Positions 19,186 to 28,773 of a DNA stretch of 64,000 bases are shown here, one piece after another. The position numbers were made by a program, and so were the translations under genes. This DNA comes from Aminobacter sp. AP02. GTDB lineage: Bacteria; Pseudomonadota; Alphaproteobacteria; Rhizobiales; Rhizobiaceae. The first letter of the stretch is position 1. Each line of letters opens with the position of its first letter. The notes under the pieces were generated by a model. That model searched no databases and was not told where the DNA came from. It saw only the letters and a program-made list of their open reading frames with translations. The stretch covers positions 112,672-176,671 of the forward strand of contig NZ_QGGX01000012.1 of assembly GCF_003148805.1 (NCBI RefSeq). The letters run 5' to 3'.

Positions 19186-19893
19186 ATGAACACAGACAAC
19201 ATCGTTTCGAATCTGGATTGGGCGCGAATCGCGCGCGACCTTGACGAGTTCGGGGTCACGCCGACTGGCCCGTTGCTCGACCGGCAGGCCTGTCTCGATC
19301 TGAGGGCGCTCTACGACAACGATGCACATTTCCGCAGCCGGATCGTCATGCAGCGCCACGGCTTTGGTTCAGGTGAATACAAGTACCTTGCTAACCCGTT
19401 GCCCGATGTGATCGGACGGCTTCGGCGCGGTTTCTACGAACGCCTCGCTCCCTTTGCCAACGCCTGGAACGAACGCATGGGGCTAGACAGGCGTTACCCG
19501 GCTGAACTCGATGCCTTCCTTGCCGAATGCCATGCCGACGGCCAGACCAGGCCGACGCCGCTTTTGCTGAAATACGGCCCCGGCGACTACAATTGCCTGC
19601 ACCAGGACGTTTACGGCGCGCACCTTTTTCCGATCCAGCTGGTGATTCTGCTCTCCGACCCCCAGACCGAGTTCGAGGGCGGCGAATTGGTGATGACCGA
19701 GCAACGACCGCGCATGCAGTCGCGCGCCGAAGTGGTATCGCTTGGGTTGGGGCACGGCGCGCTGTTTGCCGTCAATGACCGGCCCAAGGCCGGCACGCGC
19801 GGCGATTACCGGGTAAAGATGCGCCACGGCGTCAGCCGCATCCGCTCAGGCGAGCGCTTCACGCTCGGCATCATCTTCCACGACGCAAGATGA
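19186..19893 (+). CDS. 2OG-Fe(II) oxygenase superfamily protein
   Basis: A 235-residue protein with a double-stranded beta-helix fold. The iron ligands are the His and Asp of NCLHQDVYGAHLFPIQL (HxD) and a distal His in RHGVSRIRSGER, where the Arg would bind the 2-oxoglutarate carboxylate. Similarity to prolyl-4-hydroxylase/AlkB-like oxygenases suggests hydroxylation or demethylation, but the substrate is not predictable. ATG 19186 follows GGAG. No SOS-type box was seen upstream. Confidence 0.85.
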   Translation: MNTDNIVSNLDWARIARDLDEFGVTPTGPLLDRQACLDLRALYDNDAHFRSRIVMQRHGFGSGEYKYLANPLPDVIGRLRRGFYERLAPFANAWNERMGLDRRYPAELDAFLAECHADGQTRPTPLLLKYGPGDYNCLHQDVYGAHLFPIQLVILLSDPQTEFEGGELVMTEQRPRMQSRAEVVSLGLGHGALFAVNDRPKAGTRGDYRVKMRHGVSRIRSGERFTLGIIFHDAR

Positions 19894-19992
19894 GCCGGCT
19901 GCCGGCCCAGCGTTGACATTCGTAGATGTTTCGCCTAGTTAGCCGCCAACGCCGGGCGGAAACGCTCGGTGTTTCATTTGACGTGTCCCGTG

Positions 19993-20023
19993 GATCTTTT
20001 CCGCAAAGCGTGCGTGGAAGATC
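19993..20023 (+). promoter_or_regulatory. stem-loop in the rpsD 5' leader
   Basis: GATCTT pairs with AAGATC, and CGCA (20002-20005) pairs with TGCG (20011-20014); one mismatch and two G-U pairs lie between, with a 5-base loop. It lies about 95 bp upstream of rpsD inside a 222-bp gap without a gene. S4 represses its own mRNA in other bacteria by binding leader structures, so an autoregulatory role is possible but unproven. Confidence 0.35.
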
Positions 20024-20115
20024 CTGTCAGGTCTCGAAAACGGAGGCCAGAGGAGGGCGCGTTTCCTTCACTCGAAACATGAGGTTTCGGGTGTATTGTT
20101 TTGAAAGGGAATGCG

Positions 20116-20733
20116 ATGAGCAAGCGCGAATCCGCGAAATACAAGATCGACCGCCGTCTTGGCGAGAACATCTGGGGCCGCCCGAAGTCCCCGGTCAACA
20201 AGCGTGAATACGGCCCCGGCCAGCACGGCCAGCGCCGCAAGGGCAAGCTCTCGGACTTCGGTCTGCAGCTGCGCGCCAAGCAGAAGCTGAAGGGTCACTA
20301 CGGCGACGTTTCGGAGAAGCAGTTCCGCAAGACCTACGAAGAGGCGAACCGCCGCAAGGGCGACACCTCCGAGAACCTGATCGGCCTGCTCGAGTCGCGT
20401 CTGGATGCGGTTGTCTACCGCGCCAAGTTCGTGCCGACCATTTTCGCTGCCCGTCAGTTCGTCAACCACGGCCATGTCAACGTCAACGGCAAGCGCACCA
20501 ACATCTCGTCCTACCGCTGCAAGGCTGGCGACGTGATCGAAGTCCGCGAGAAGTCGAAGCAGCTGGTCATCGTTCTCGAGGCCGTTGCTCTCGCCGAGCG
20601 TGACGTTCCTGACTACATCGAAGTCGATCACAACAAGATGGTCGCGACCTTCGCTCGCGTTCCTGGCCTGTCGGACGTTCCGTACGCAGTCCAGATGGAA
20701 CCGAACCTCGTCGTCGAATTCTATTCGCGCTAA
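20116..20733 (+). CDS. rpsD: 30S ribosomal protein S4
   Basis: Primary 16S rRNA binding protein that nucleates 30S assembly. It has 205 residues. The N-terminal part [19 protein letters not shown] is followed by [21 protein letters not shown] and the S4 RNA-binding domain ([36 protein letters not shown]). The alphaproteobacterial form lacks the zinc cysteines seen elsewhere. ATG 20116 follows GAAAGGGA. It is monocistronic, as in rhizobia, and followed by a terminator. Confidence 0.98.
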   Translation: MSKRESAKYKIDRRLGENIWGRPKSPVNKREYGPGQHGQRRKGKLSDFGLQLRAKQKLKGHYGDVSEKQFRKTYEEANRRKGDTSENLIGLLESRLDAVVYRAKFVPTIFAARQFVNHGHVNVNGKRTNISSYRCKAGDVIEVREKSKQLVIVLEAVALAERDVPDYIEVDHNKMVATFARVPGLSDVPYAVQMEPNLVVEFYSR

Positions 20734-20758
20734 TCCTTCGGATAGCATCGGATTCAAG

Positions 20759-20790
20759 AGAGCGGCCGGCAACGGCCGCTCTTTTCGTTT
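20759..20790 (+). terminator. rho-independent terminator after rpsD
   Basis: AGAGCGGCC (20759-20767), a 6-base loop, GGCCGCTCT (20774-20782), then TTTCGTTT. Confidence 0.9.
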
Positions 20791-20875
20791 GAAGAGCATG
20801 TCTTGCACGACAGGCGGAATTGCGGAATACCGCAGGCAACGGCATTGCCGCAGCGGATTTTGAAGGACCGGGCAG

Positions 20876-21724
20876 ATGGGCATTCATGAACAGGACGCAC
20901 TGGTCGAGCCTGCCGAGGGCGCGTTCCCGCTCTATCGCGACGCCCCGTCCTCGGTCGAGTTCAACAAGCTGCGCAAGCGGTTGTTGCGGAATACCCGCCA
21001 GGCCATCGAAGACTATGCCATGGTCAAGCCTGGCGAGCGCTGGCTGGTGGCGCTGTCGGGCGGCAAGGATTCCTACGGGCTGCTCGCAGTCTTGTTAGAT
21101 CTCAAATGGCGCGGTCTGCTGCCGGTCGAGCTGCTCGCCTGCAATCTCGATCAGGGCCAGCCGAATTTCCCCAAGCACATTCTGCCCGACTACCTCAATG
21201 CCAATGGCATCGCCCACCGCATCGAATATCGCGACACCTATTCCGTCGTCACCGAGAAGCTACCGGAAGGCAGCACCTACTGTTCGCTGTGCTCTAGGCT
21301 CAGGCGCGGCCACCTCTATCGCATTGCGCGCGAGGAGGGCTGTTCGTCGCTCGTGCTCGGCCACCACCGCGAGGACATCCTCGAAACGTTCTTCATGAAC
21401 CTGTTCCATGGCGGCCGCCTTGCCGCCATGCCGCCCAAGCTGCTCAATGACGAGGGCGACGTCATGGTGCTGAGGCCGCTGGCCTTCTGCGCCGAGGCCG
21501 ACATGGCCAAGTTCGCCGAGGGCATGAAGTTCCCGATCATCCCATGCGACCTTTGCGGCAGCCAGGAAGGGCTCCAGCGCAACGCCATGAAGGCGATGCT
21601 GGACGACATCGAAAAGCGCATGCCGGGCCGCAAGGACACGATGCTGCGCGCGCTGGCCAACACGCGGCCATCGCATCTGCTCGACCGCAAGCTGTTCGAT
21701 TTCACCAGCCTGATCGCTGGCTGA
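20876..21724 (+). CDS. ttcA: tRNA 2-thiocytidine biosynthesis protein TtcA
   Basis: ATP- and Fe-S-dependent enzyme that thiolates C32 of certain tRNAs. The protein has 282 residues. The PP-loop [13 protein letters not shown] activates the base; the paired cysteine motifs [10 protein letters not shown] and CDLCGSQ match the TtcA cluster site. ATG 20876 follows GAAGGA. It depends on Fe-S supply such as the suf operon at the window start. Confidence 0.94.
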   Translation: MGIHEQDALVEPAEGAFPLYRDAPSSVEFNKLRKRLLRNTRQAIEDYAMVKPGERWLVALSGGKDSYGLLAVLLDLKWRGLLPVELLACNLDQGQPNFPKHILPDYLNANGIAHRIEYRDTYSVVTEKLPEGSTYCSLCSRLRRGHLYRIAREEGCSSLVLGHHREDILETFFMNLFHGGRLAAMPPKLLNDEGDVMVLRPLAFCAEADMAKFAEGMKFPIIPCDLCGSQEGLQRNAMKAMLDDIEKRMPGRKDTMLRALANTRPSHLLDRKLFDFTSLIAG

Positions 21725-21747
21725 TACCGACCAAGCCACCAAGAAAA

Positions 21748-21785
21748 CAGCCCGAAACCTACTGGGTTTTCGGGCTGCTTCTGTT
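21748..21785. terminator. bidirectional terminator between ttcA and MFS gene
   Basis: CAGCCCGAAA (21748-21757) pairs with TTTCGGGCTG (21768-21777) across a 10-base loop, with T-rich flanks on both strands. Confidence 0.88.
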
Positions 21786-21810
21786 TCGGAGCGGTGCGCT
21801 GCCGGCCCCC

Positions 21811-23076
21811 TCAGTGCGGCTCGGCCACCATCGGCTTCGGATCATGTTGGCCGCGGAACAGCTTGCCCTTTTCGGCGATCAGCACCATCACTAGGCCGAT
21901 GACCGCGACGCCGCAGAAGCCGAAGGCCAGCGGAACCGTCGTTCCGTCGAAGGACTGGCCGATGGCTGCCCCGATCAGTCCGCCGCCCAGCGTCTGCATG
22001 AAACCCTGCACCGAGGACGCAGTACCCGCGATATGGCCGAGCGGCTCCATGGCGATGGAGTTGAAATTCGAGCCGATCCAGCCGAACTGGAACATTGCGG
22101 CGGCAAACAGCACGATGTAGGCCGCAAACGGCACCGGCCCGGTCAGCGACCAGATGAGCCAGATCGTGCTGACCAGAAGGAAGCCGATCAGCGCGCCGTG
22201 CGACAGCTTGCGCATGCCGAGCTTGACGACGAGACGCGAGTTGAGGAACGACGATACCGACATCATGCCGGCGATCGCAGCGAACACCAGCGGGAACCAC
22301 ACGCCGAGCCCGTAGAGGCCGACATAGACCTGCTGGGCCGAGTTGATGAAGCCAAACAGCGCGCCGAAGATCGTCATGGAGGCGAGCGTGTACCACAGCG
22401 ACATGCGCGTGGTGAGCACGATGCGGAAGCCCTTGGCGATGGACAGGATCGACAGTGGCCGCCGGTCTTCGGGGTGCATCGTCTCGGGCAGGCGGATCAC
22501 CGCCCATAGCGTGATCGCCAGCGCCGACACCGCCATGACGATGAAGATCATGTGCCATTCGGAAAACAGCATGACGATCTGCCCAATCGCGGGCGCCACG
22601 ACCGGCACGACCATGAACACCATGAAGATCAGCGACATGATCTCGGCCATCTGTCGCCCGCCGAATCGGTCGCGCACCACCGACACCGCGATCACGCGCG
22701 TCGAGGCTGCACCGATGCCCTGGACGAAGCGCAGCGCAAGCAAGGTTTCGAAGCTTGGCGCAAAAGCGGCGGCAAAGGCTGCGAGCACATAGATGCCGAG
22801 GCCAAACAGCAGCGGCTTGCGCCGGCCGAACCGATCGGAGGCCGGGCCGTAGGCAAGCAGCGCCAGCGCCAGGCCAGCGAAATAGGCGGTAATCACATAC
22901 TGGCGGTGGTTTTCGCTTTCGACGTTGAGACTGGCGCCGATCTGCTGCAACGCCGGCAACATGATGTCGACGGCGAGCGCGTTGACCGCCATCAGGGCTG
23001 CGGCGAGCGCTATGAATTCCCAACGCGGAATCGGGAATGCGTCCTGACGGAGGCTGGGAGCGACTTTCTGTTCCAT
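21811..23076 (-). CDS. Bcr/CflA-type MFS drug efflux transporter
   Basis: A 421-residue inner-membrane protein with about 12 transmembrane helices. It has the DHA1-type start WEFIALAAALMAVNALAVDIMLPAL, motif A YGPASDRFGRRKPLLFG after TM2, RFVQGIGAASTRVIAVSVVRDRF (TM4 region, motif B), and a long central loop with PETMHPEDRRPLS. Bcr/CflA proteins export drugs such as bicyclomycin or chloramphenicol by proton antiport; the substrate here is unknown. Confidence 0.9.
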   Translation of the reverse strand: MEQKVAPSLRQDAFPIPRWEFIALAAALMAVNALAVDIMLPALQQIGASLNVESENHRQYVITAYFAGLALALLAYGPASDRFGRRKPLLFGLGIYVLAAFAAAFAPSFETLLALRFVQGIGAASTRVIAVSVVRDRFGGRQMAEIMSLIFMVFMVVPVVAPAIGQIVMLFSEWHMIFIVMAVSALAITLWAVIRLPETMHPEDRRPLSILSIAKGFRIVLTTRMSLWYTLASMTIFGALFGFINSAQQVYVGLYGLGVWFPLVFAAIAGMMSVSSFLNSRLVVKLGMRKLSHGALIGFLLVSTIWLIWSLTGPVPFAAYIVLFAAAMFQFGWIGSNFNSIAMEPLGHIAGTASSVQGFMQTLGGGLIGAAIGQSFDGTTVPLAFGFCGVAVIGLVMVLIAEKGKLFRGQHDPKPMVAEPH

Positions 23077-23096
23077 CTGGAATCCAATTCAAACGG

Positions 23097-23122
23097 AAAT
23101 GCGCCGGAAGGCCGGCGCATTT
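23097..23122 (-). terminator. stem-loop between grxD and MFS gene
   Basis: AAATGCGCCGG and CCGGCGCATTT form a perfect 11-bp stem with an AAGG loop. It sits 47 bp past the grxD stop on the minus strand; the T-tract is weak, so it may be a terminator or an RNA stabiliser. Confidence 0.6.
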
Positions 23123-23168
23123 GCCACAAACGGGACCCCGGAACAGGCCGGAGCCGGTACTTCTTAGA

Positions 23169-23504
23169 TCAGGCGGCGCCCTTGACGCTCACGCCCTTCT
23201 CTTGAAGGTACGACTGCAACTCGCCGGCCTGGAACATCTCGCGAATGATGTCGCAGCCGCCGACGAACTCGCCCTTGACGTAGAGCTGCGGGATCGTCGG
23301 CCAGTTGGAGTAGTCCTTGATGCCCTGGCGAAGTTCGTTCGAGGTCAGCACGTTGACGCCCTTGTAGTCGACCCCGAGGTAGTCGAGAATCTGGACGACC
23401 TGGCCGGAAAAGCCGCACTGCGGAAAGCCGGGCGTGCCCTTCATGAACACGACGACGTCCTGGCTCTTCACTTCGCTATCGATGTATTCGTTGATTCCGC
23501 TCAT
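23169..23504 (-). CDS. grxD: monothiol glutaredoxin, Grx4/GrxD family
   Basis: Class II glutaredoxin that binds a glutathione-ligated [2Fe-2S] cluster, usually together with BolA, and delivers Fe-S clusters or reports iron status. The protein has 111 residues. The active site is Cys30 in FPQCGFSGQ (CGFS type); the glutathione contacts are [20 protein letters not shown]. The bolA gene lies two genes upstream on the same strand, matching the known Grx4-BolA partnership. Confidence 0.96.
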   Translation of the reverse strand: MSGINEYIDSEVKSQDVVVFMKGTPGFPQCGFSGQVVQILDYLGVDYKGVNVLTSNELRQGIKDYSNWPTIPQLYVKGEFVGGCDIIREMFQAGELQSYLQEKGVSVKGAA

Positions 23505-23668
23505 GGCGCACCTAAACCTCAGATCTGGCCGGCCGGACCGGCAATGTTCGTTAGACTGCTAGCATCTGCCACTATGTGGTTGCAACAGTCGAGCATTCCA
23601 AGCATCGGCGCGACCCGAAATCCGCAAAAGTGACCTTTTTGCCATCTCGTCCTGTCCCGGCCGGGCAG

Positions 23669-23893
23669 TCAGGTGCTTCGGCGCGCCTTCGAGCGCGAAC
23701 GCACGGTGCGCTTGCGGCTGGTCTGCTTCTTGGCTGGCCTCAAAAGCTTCTCGATCTGGCGCAGTGTGGCCGAACTCGAAGACGTCGCCCGCTTGCGGCG
23801 GCGGGTTCGCTTCGAGGTGCTCGACGGCTTCTTCAGAATGTCCTTCAGCGCGCCGTCGACGGCACCCTGCAAGAGATCGCCGATCAACGACAT
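23669..23893 (-). CDS. small basic protein between bolA and grxD
   Basis: A 74-residue protein: an amphipathic N-terminal helix (MSLIGDLLQGAVDGALKDIL) followed by a strongly basic, Ser/Thr/Arg/Lys-rich tail with almost no acidic residues. ATG 23893 lies 7 bp after the bolA stop, so it is co-transcribed with bolA. I do not recognise a named family. The basic tail suggests nucleic-acid or ribosome contact, but this is inference. Confidence 0.65.
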   Translation of the reverse strand: MSLIGDLLQGAVDGALKDILKKPSSTSKRTRRRKRATSSSSATLRQIEKLLRPAKKQTSRKRTVRSRSKARRST

Positions 23894-23900
23894 GCTGGAC

Positions 23901-24134
23901 CTATTCCGGAATGCTGGTTTGCAGGGCGAGCGCGTGCAGCACACCGCCCATGTTGCCCTTCAGCGCGTCGTAGACCATCTGGTGCTGCTGCACGCGGGTC
24001 TTGCCGCGGAAACTTTCCGACACGACCTCGGCTGCATAGTGATCGCCGTCACCGGCGAGATCGCGGATGGTTACCTTGGCGTCCGGAATGCCATCTTTGA
24101 TGAGTTTTTCGATATCACGGGCGTCCATCGCCAT
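23901..24134 (-). CDS. bolA: BolA-family protein
   Basis: A 77-residue BolA-type protein (class II KH-like fold): IEKLIKDGIPDAKVTIRDLAGDGDHYAAEVVSESF, then the conserved VQQHQMVYDALKG with the invariant His of the Fe-S-binding partner surface. BolA proteins form [2Fe-2S] heterodimers with Grx4; grxD is nearby on the same strand. In rhizobia such pairs take part in iron signalling. ATG 24134 follows GGAG. Confidence 0.94.
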   Translation of the reverse strand: MAMDARDIEKLIKDGIPDAKVTIRDLAGDGDHYAAEVVSESFRGKTRVQQHQMVYDALKGNMGGVLHALALQTSIPE

Positions 24135-24251
24135 GCTGCATGCTCCATAAGTCGTTCACTGAGATATGGCCGTGATAAGGTGCAAGGTCAATGCAACTTG
24201 GCGCGCGCAAGCGCTCGCTATGCACCCAGTATCCCGCACGGAGGAAGAACC

Positions 24252-24782
24252 GTGGAAGTCATAGAGGCAATACACACGCGACGATCCGTAAGGCAGTTCC
24301 TGCCACGAAAGGTCGAGCGTGCGTTGCTTGAGCAGGTTATCCTCGATGCGGCGTGGGCGCCCCCTCCAACCAGCCTCCAGGTTCCCTGGACTTTCAACGT
24401 CGTCGAGGGACAGGAGCGCATTTCCGCTTACGGCAAGCTGGCAAAGGAATACGCGCGGGCTCACCGTCCGGAAGCAGAGGGATGGTGGACCGAAAATCCC
24501 GACTTCGAAGTATTTTGGGATGCCCCGACCATAATCATCATCTCAGGTCCGGTCGAGGATTGTTGCCGTGCCGGCCAGAACCTGATGCTGTCAGCGCATG
24601 CCCGCGGGCTGGGTACCTGCTGGGTCGGCGCCCCAATGCTCTGGCTGCGGACGCCCGAAACCAAGGCCGAACTGCATATTCCGCCGGACGTCACGCCGGT
24701 TTCCGCACTGTGCATCGGCTATCCGGCACACATCCCGGATGCGCCGCCGCGCGGCCGGCCGGCGATCATCTGGAGCCACTGA
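24252..24782 (+). CDS. nitroreductase family protein
   Basis: An FMN-dependent flavoprotein fold of 176 residues: VIEAIHTRRSVRQFLPRKVE (FMN phosphate contact R-R-S), AWAPPPTSLQVPWTFNVVEG, AGQNLMLSAHARGLGTCWVG and LCIGYPA. Such enzymes reduce nitro, quinone or flavin substrates with NAD(P)H; the physiological substrate is unknown. GTG 24252 is the start, set by a strong GGAGGAAG. The reading frame stays open far upstream only because it is antisense to bolA. Confidence 0.88.
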   Translation: MEVIEAIHTRRSVRQFLPRKVERALLEQVILDAAWAPPPTSLQVPWTFNVVEGQERISAYGKLAKEYARAHRPEAEGWWTENPDFEVFWDAPTIIIISGPVEDCCRAGQNLMLSAHARGLGTCWVGAPMLWLRTPETKAELHIPPDVTPVSALCIGYPAHIPDAPPRGRPAIIWSH

Positions 24783-24832
24783 AGAACCAGCCTTGCGGCG
24801 ACGTCAGTCGCCAGCGTACCCGCCGGAGCCGT

Positions 24833-24862
24833 CGCGGCTCGCACGTTCGAGCGCGAGCCGCG
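24833..24862. terminator. stem-loop between convergent nitroreductase and purL
   Basis: CGCGGCTCGC (24833-24842) and GCGAGCCGCG (24853-24862) form a perfect 10-bp stem with a 10-base loop. It has no T-tract on either side, so terminator function is uncertain. Confidence 0.45.
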
Positions 24863-24879
24863 TTATCGACTGCTCCAGG

Positions 24880-27117
24880 TCAAAGAGTCAGGTCGCCGCC
24901 CATGAAGCGGGGGAACCAGGTTTCGTGAGCCTGAGTCAGTTCGTCGATCGCCACGGCCCGTGCCTCGCCCAGCTTCAGGTCCTTGCCGCCGGTCGTTCCG
25001 ATCCACGGAGCGTGGATGCCGAGCGCCTTGGCTTCATTCCACAATTCCTGCATCTCGGCAGACTTGGGGTCGAGCTTGACGGTCACCAGGTAGCGACCCT
25101 GGTCTTCGCCGAAGAATACCGGGATCGGGTTGGTGCCGCTGAGGCCGGGAACGGTCGCACCGATGCCTGAGGCCATCGCCATTTCGGCGAGCGCGACGGC
25201 AAGGCCGCCGTCCGACAGGTCGTGCACGGCCGTGGCCGTGCCGCTGCGGATCAGCTTGCGCACGAAGTCGCCGACCTTCTTCTCATGCTCGAGATCGACT
25301 GCCGGCGGCGGGCCGTCGGTCCGGCCGTGGATGTCGCGCATGTAGATCGACTGTGCCAGGTGGCTGCCCCACTGGGCCGGCCCGCCGACCAGCAGGATCA
25401 CTTCGCCCTCCTTGGCAAAGCAGGCCTTGGCCATTTTCGACCAGTCGTCGATCAGGCCGACGCCGCCGATGGTCGGCGTTGGCAGGATGCCCTGGCCGTT
25501 GGTCTCGTTATAGAGCGAGACGTTGCCCGACACGATCGGGAAGCCGAGCGCGCGGCAGGCGTCGCCAATGCCGGTCACGGCTTTCACGAACTGGCCCATG
25601 ATCTCGGGGCGCTCGGGGTTGCCGAAGTTGAGGTTGTCGGTGGCAGCCAGGGGCAGGGCGCCGGTCGCTGTCAGGTTGCGCCAGCACTCGGCCACCGCCT
25701 GCTTGCCGCCTTCATACGGATCTGCCTCGCAATAGCGCGGCGTCACGTCGGACGAGAACGCCAGCGCCTTGGTCGCATGACCCTCGACGCGCACCACGCC
25801 GGCGTCGCCGCCGGGGCGCTGCAGCGAGTTGCCCTGGATCATCGTGTCGTACTGCTCGTAGACCCAGCGGCGCGACGACAGGTCGGGTCCGCCAAGCATC
25901 TTGAGCAATGCATCAGCGACGTCTGCCTGCGGAACGTCATCGGCGGCCAGAGGGGCGCGAGCCTTTGGCTCGACCCACGGACGGTCATATTCCGGAGCCT
26001 CGTCGCCCAACTCCTTGATCGGCAGGTTGGCCACTTCCTTGCCCTGGTGCAGCACGCGGAAGCGCAAATCGTCGGTGGTCTTGCCGACGATGGCGAAGTC
26101 GAGGCCCCACTTGACGAAGATTGCCTCGGCTTCCGCTTCCTTTTCGGGACGCAGCACCATGAGCATGCGCTCCTGGCTCTCCGACAGCATCATCTCGTAG
26201 GCGCTCATGCGCTCTTCGCGCACAGGCACCTTGTCGAGGTCGAGTTCGATGCCGAGGTCGCCCTTGGCGCCCATCTCGACGGCCGAGCAGGTGAGCCCCG
26301 CGGCACCCATGTCCTGGATGGCGATGACCGCGCCCGAGGCCATCAGCTCGAGGCAGGCTTCCAACAGACACTTTTCGGTGAACGGATCGCCGACCTGCAC
26401 GGTCGGGCGCTTCTCGTCGATCTTGTCGTCGAATTCGGCCGAGGCCATCGTCGCGCCGCCGACACCGTCGCGGCCGGTCTTGGCGCCGAGATAGACGACG
26501 GGCAGGCCGACGCCCTTGGCCTGCGACAGGAAGATGCCGTCGGTCTTGGCGAGGCCGGCGGCAAAGGCGTTGACCAGGATGTTGCCATTGTAGCGGGCGT
26601 CGAAATTCACCTCGCCGCCAACGGTCGGCACGCCGAAGGCGTTGCCATAGCCGCCGACGCCGGCAACCACGCCCGACACCAGATGGCGGGTCTTGGGGTG
26701 ATCTGGCGCGCCGAAGCGCAGCGCGTTCATCGAAGCCACGGGACGGGCGCCCATGGTGAAGACGTCGCGCAGGATGCCGCCGACTCCGGTCGCCGCACCC
26801 TGGTAGGGCTCGATGAAGGAGGGATGGTTGTGGCTCTCCATCTTGAAGACCACGCAGTCGCCGTCGCCGATGTCGACCACGCCGGCGTTTTCGCCTGGGC
26901 CCTGGATGACGACGTCGCCCTTGGTCGGCAGCGTGCGCAGCCACTTCTTCGAGGATTTGTATGAGCAGTGCTCGTTCCACATCGCCGAGAAGATGCCCAG
27001 CTCGGTGAAGGTCGGTTCGCGTCCGACAAGGTCGAGTATACGCTGATATTCGTCTGGCTTGAGCCCGTGCGCGGCGATGAGTTCGCCGGTGATCTTCACG
27101 TCATTCTGAATGGTCAT
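24880..27117 (-). CDS. purL: phosphoribosylformylglycinamidine synthase subunit PurL
   Basis: ATP-dependent synthetase subunit of purine step 4, converting FGAR to FGAM with ammonia from PurQ. The protein has 745 residues, the small PurL form that needs separate PurS and PurQ. Visible are [22 protein letters not shown], the [32 protein letters not shown]/Mg site, and a second AIRS-like half ending [18 protein letters not shown] 27117 starts [10 protein letters not shown]; an in-frame extension to 27159 is not conserved-looking. purS and purQ lie about 2.5 kb upstream. Confidence 0.97.
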   Translation of the reverse strand: MTIQNDVKITGELIAAHGLKPDEYQRILDLVGREPTFTELGIFSAMWNEHCSYKSSKKWLRTLPTKGDVVIQGPGENAGVVDIGDGDCVVFKMESHNHPSFIEPYQGAATGVGGILRDVFTMGARPVASMNALRFGAPDHPKTRHLVSGVVAGVGGYGNAFGVPTVGGEVNFDARYNGNILVNAFAAGLAKTDGIFLSQAKGVGLPVVYLGAKTGRDGVGGATMASAEFDDKIDEKRPTVQVGDPFTEKCLLEACLELMASGAVIAIQDMGAAGLTCSAVEMGAKGDLGIELDLDKVPVREERMSAYEMMLSESQERMLMVLRPEKEAEAEAIFVKWGLDFAIVGKTTDDLRFRVLHQGKEVANLPIKELGDEAPEYDRPWVEPKARAPLAADDVPQADVADALLKMLGGPDLSSRRWVYEQYDTMIQGNSLQRPGGDAGVVRVEGHATKALAFSSDVTPRYCEADPYEGGKQAVAECWRNLTATGALPLAATDNLNFGNPERPEIMGQFVKAVTGIGDACRALGFPIVSGNVSLYNETNGQGILPTPTIGGVGLIDDWSKMAKACFAKEGEVILLVGGPAQWGSHLAQSIYMRDIHGRTDGPPPAVDLEHEKKVGDFVRKLIRSGTATAVHDLSDGGLAVALAEMAMASGIGATVPGLSGTNPIPVFFGEDQGRYLVTVKLDPKSAEMQELWNEAKALGIHAPWIGTTGGKDLKLGEARAVAIDELTQAHETWFPRFMGGDLTL

Positions 27118-27250
27118 CGTAGATCGCAGAATCCGTTGGGGGAGCGTTGGTGGCTCCATAGCGCATGATTGGCCCGGGATATACCGCCAATGGCCAGAAA
27201 GTCACCCTTTATGGCACGGAAACGCCCATCTGCCCCAAGCTGGCGCCGGC

Positions 27251-28690
27251 TCAACCGAAACTGTCGTAGCCGGCATCGCCCTCGTCGAGCAGGCGACGGA
27301 CCGTGGCCAGTCCCTTTCCGACGTCACCGCGTGTGCGTGGCGCGGAAATGCCTATCCTGACGCGGTGGAACACCCGGTCCGATCGCCCGGCCTTGAACTC
27401 GTCCTCGTCGTCGATAAGCACGCCTTGCCCATAGGCGGCGTTCTTGAAGGTACCGGAGTTCCAGGGTTCGGGCAGGGCCAGCCAGATGAAGGGAATGTTG
27501 GGGGTGGTGTTGAAGTCGCTGCCCTCCAGCGCCTTGCGCACGATGTCGAGACGGGCGTTGATCTCGGCGATCGAGCGCGCGCGAATGGATGCGGCCTCAC
27601 CCGACAGCACCAGTTGAGCGCACAATTCTGCCAATACAAACGGCATGCCGCCGGTGACCATCTTGTGGGCAACCCGGATGCTGTGCCGGAAATGCGCTGG
27701 GCAAGACACCCAGCCGCCACGAACGCCGGCTGCCACCGACTTGGACAGGCCGCCGACGACGAAGGAGCGCTCGGGCGCTAACTCCGCCAACAGAGGCGTG
27801 CGGTCGTCGGTGAGCGCCCCGTAGATGTCGTCTTCGACCAGCAGCACGTTGTACTTTCGTGAGATCGCTGCAATCGCCGCGCGGCGCTCACCGGGCATGA
27901 CAACGCCTGTCGGGTTCTGTGCCGTCGGCATCAGGAATGCGAGTTTGGGGTGCTTTTGGGCACAGACAGCCTCGAAGTCGTCGGGGTCGACTCCGTGCGC
28001 GTCCGCATTGACCAGTGCCATGCGCCGACCGATCAATCCCGCGCTACGGGCGATCTGGGTGTAGGTCACATGCTCGAACAGGACGTGGTCGCCGGGAGAG
28101 GTCACCGCCGCAATGACCGCCATGACCGCGGCATGCGCGCCGAGTGTCGGCACGATCGTGTCGGGTGAGGGGCGAAAACCGTTGCGCGACAGCCAGACGC
28201 TTCCAGCCTCGAACCAATGGTCGGGGAAGGTCCTGGTGTAGCTCGTGACCTCGTCGGGATTGTCCCTGCTGATTGCCGCCAGAATTGTCTCGATTGCGCT
28301 GCTTTGGCCAACATTGGGTGCTGCCGTGCTGTCGAAGTGCAGCTTTCCCGGCGGGGGTTCCACCGCGCGCGAACCCTCGTGGGGCAGGGGCGGCGGTGTA
28401 CTGGGTGTCGCCTGGGTGCCGTGCGGGCCAAGAATGTGCTCGCTGCGCTGGGCCAGAATGTAGGTGCCCCTACCTACTTCGCCGCTTACCAATCCGCGTT
28501 CGCGCAACAGCGCATAGGCGCGTCCAACCGTGCCGATGGTCACGCCGATGTCATAAGCGAGGTTGCGCTGCGGAGGCAGCTTTGTACCGGCAGGCAGGAC
28601 ACCGCTGTCGATGTCGCTTTCGATGCGCTCTGCCAGGCGCAGGTAGAGCGGGCCGGCGCCGGTTGAGAGGTCGGGTAGCCAAATTGTCAT
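27251..28690 (-). CDS. MocR-type regulator (GntR HTH fused to class I aminotransferase)
   Basis: A 479-residue protein. The winged HTH is at residues 15-80 (LYLRLAERIESDIDSGVLPAG, LPPQRNLAYDIGVTIGTVGRAYALL). The aminotransferase-like domain follows from about 120, with PTAQNPTGVVMPGERR and the PLP lysine in VVGGLSKSVAAGVRGGW. MocR proteins use PLP or PLP-amino acid adducts as effectors, as in PdxR and GabR. A perfect palindrome covers its own start codon, suggesting autoregulation. It is divergent from a DUF1127 gene, a possible target. Confidence 0.92.
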   Translation of the reverse strand: MTIWLPDLSTGAGPLYLRLAERIESDIDSGVLPAGTKLPPQRNLAYDIGVTIGTVGRAYALLRERGLVSGEVGRGTYILAQRSEHILGPHGTQATPSTPPPLPHEGSRAVEPPPGKLHFDSTAAPNVGQSSAIETILAAISRDNPDEVTSYTRTFPDHWFEAGSVWLSRNGFRPSPDTIVPTLGAHAAVMAVIAAVTSPGDHVLFEHVTYTQIARSAGLIGRRMALVNADAHGVDPDDFEAVCAQKHPKLAFLMPTAQNPTGVVMPGERRAAIAAISRKYNVLLVEDDIYGALTDDRTPLLAELAPERSFVVGGLSKSVAAGVRGGWVSCPAHFRHSIRVAHKMVTGGMPFVLAELCAQLVLSGEAASIRARSIAEINARLDIVRKALEGSDFNTTPNIPFIWLALPEPWNSGTFKNAAYGQGVLIDDEDEFKAGRSDRVFHRVRIGISAPRTRGDVGKGLATVRRLLDEGDAGYDSFG

Positions 28691-28700
28691 GGTGACAATT
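28682..28700. promoter_or_regulatory. palindromic operator over the mocR-type start codon
   Basis: AATTGTCA-TGG-TGACAATT is a perfect 8-bp inverted repeat with a 3-base spacer. The regulator's start codon (28688-28690, minus strand) lies inside it. Downstream, TACAATA occurs twice 24 bp apart (28755, 28779), and direct repeats are typical of MocR sites. Binding is inferred, not shown. Confidence 0.45.
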
Positions 28701-28773
28701 CCTATATTGCGATCATCTCTGAGTCAATTCATAGCATTGTTTGTCGAAAATAGATACAATACGGATCGCTATT

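Noticed and set aside
25222..26964. 580-codon open frame antisense to purL
   Set aside because: PurL on the minus strand is unmistakable; the antisense frame has low-complexity His/Ala/Gly/Arg composition typical of shadows.
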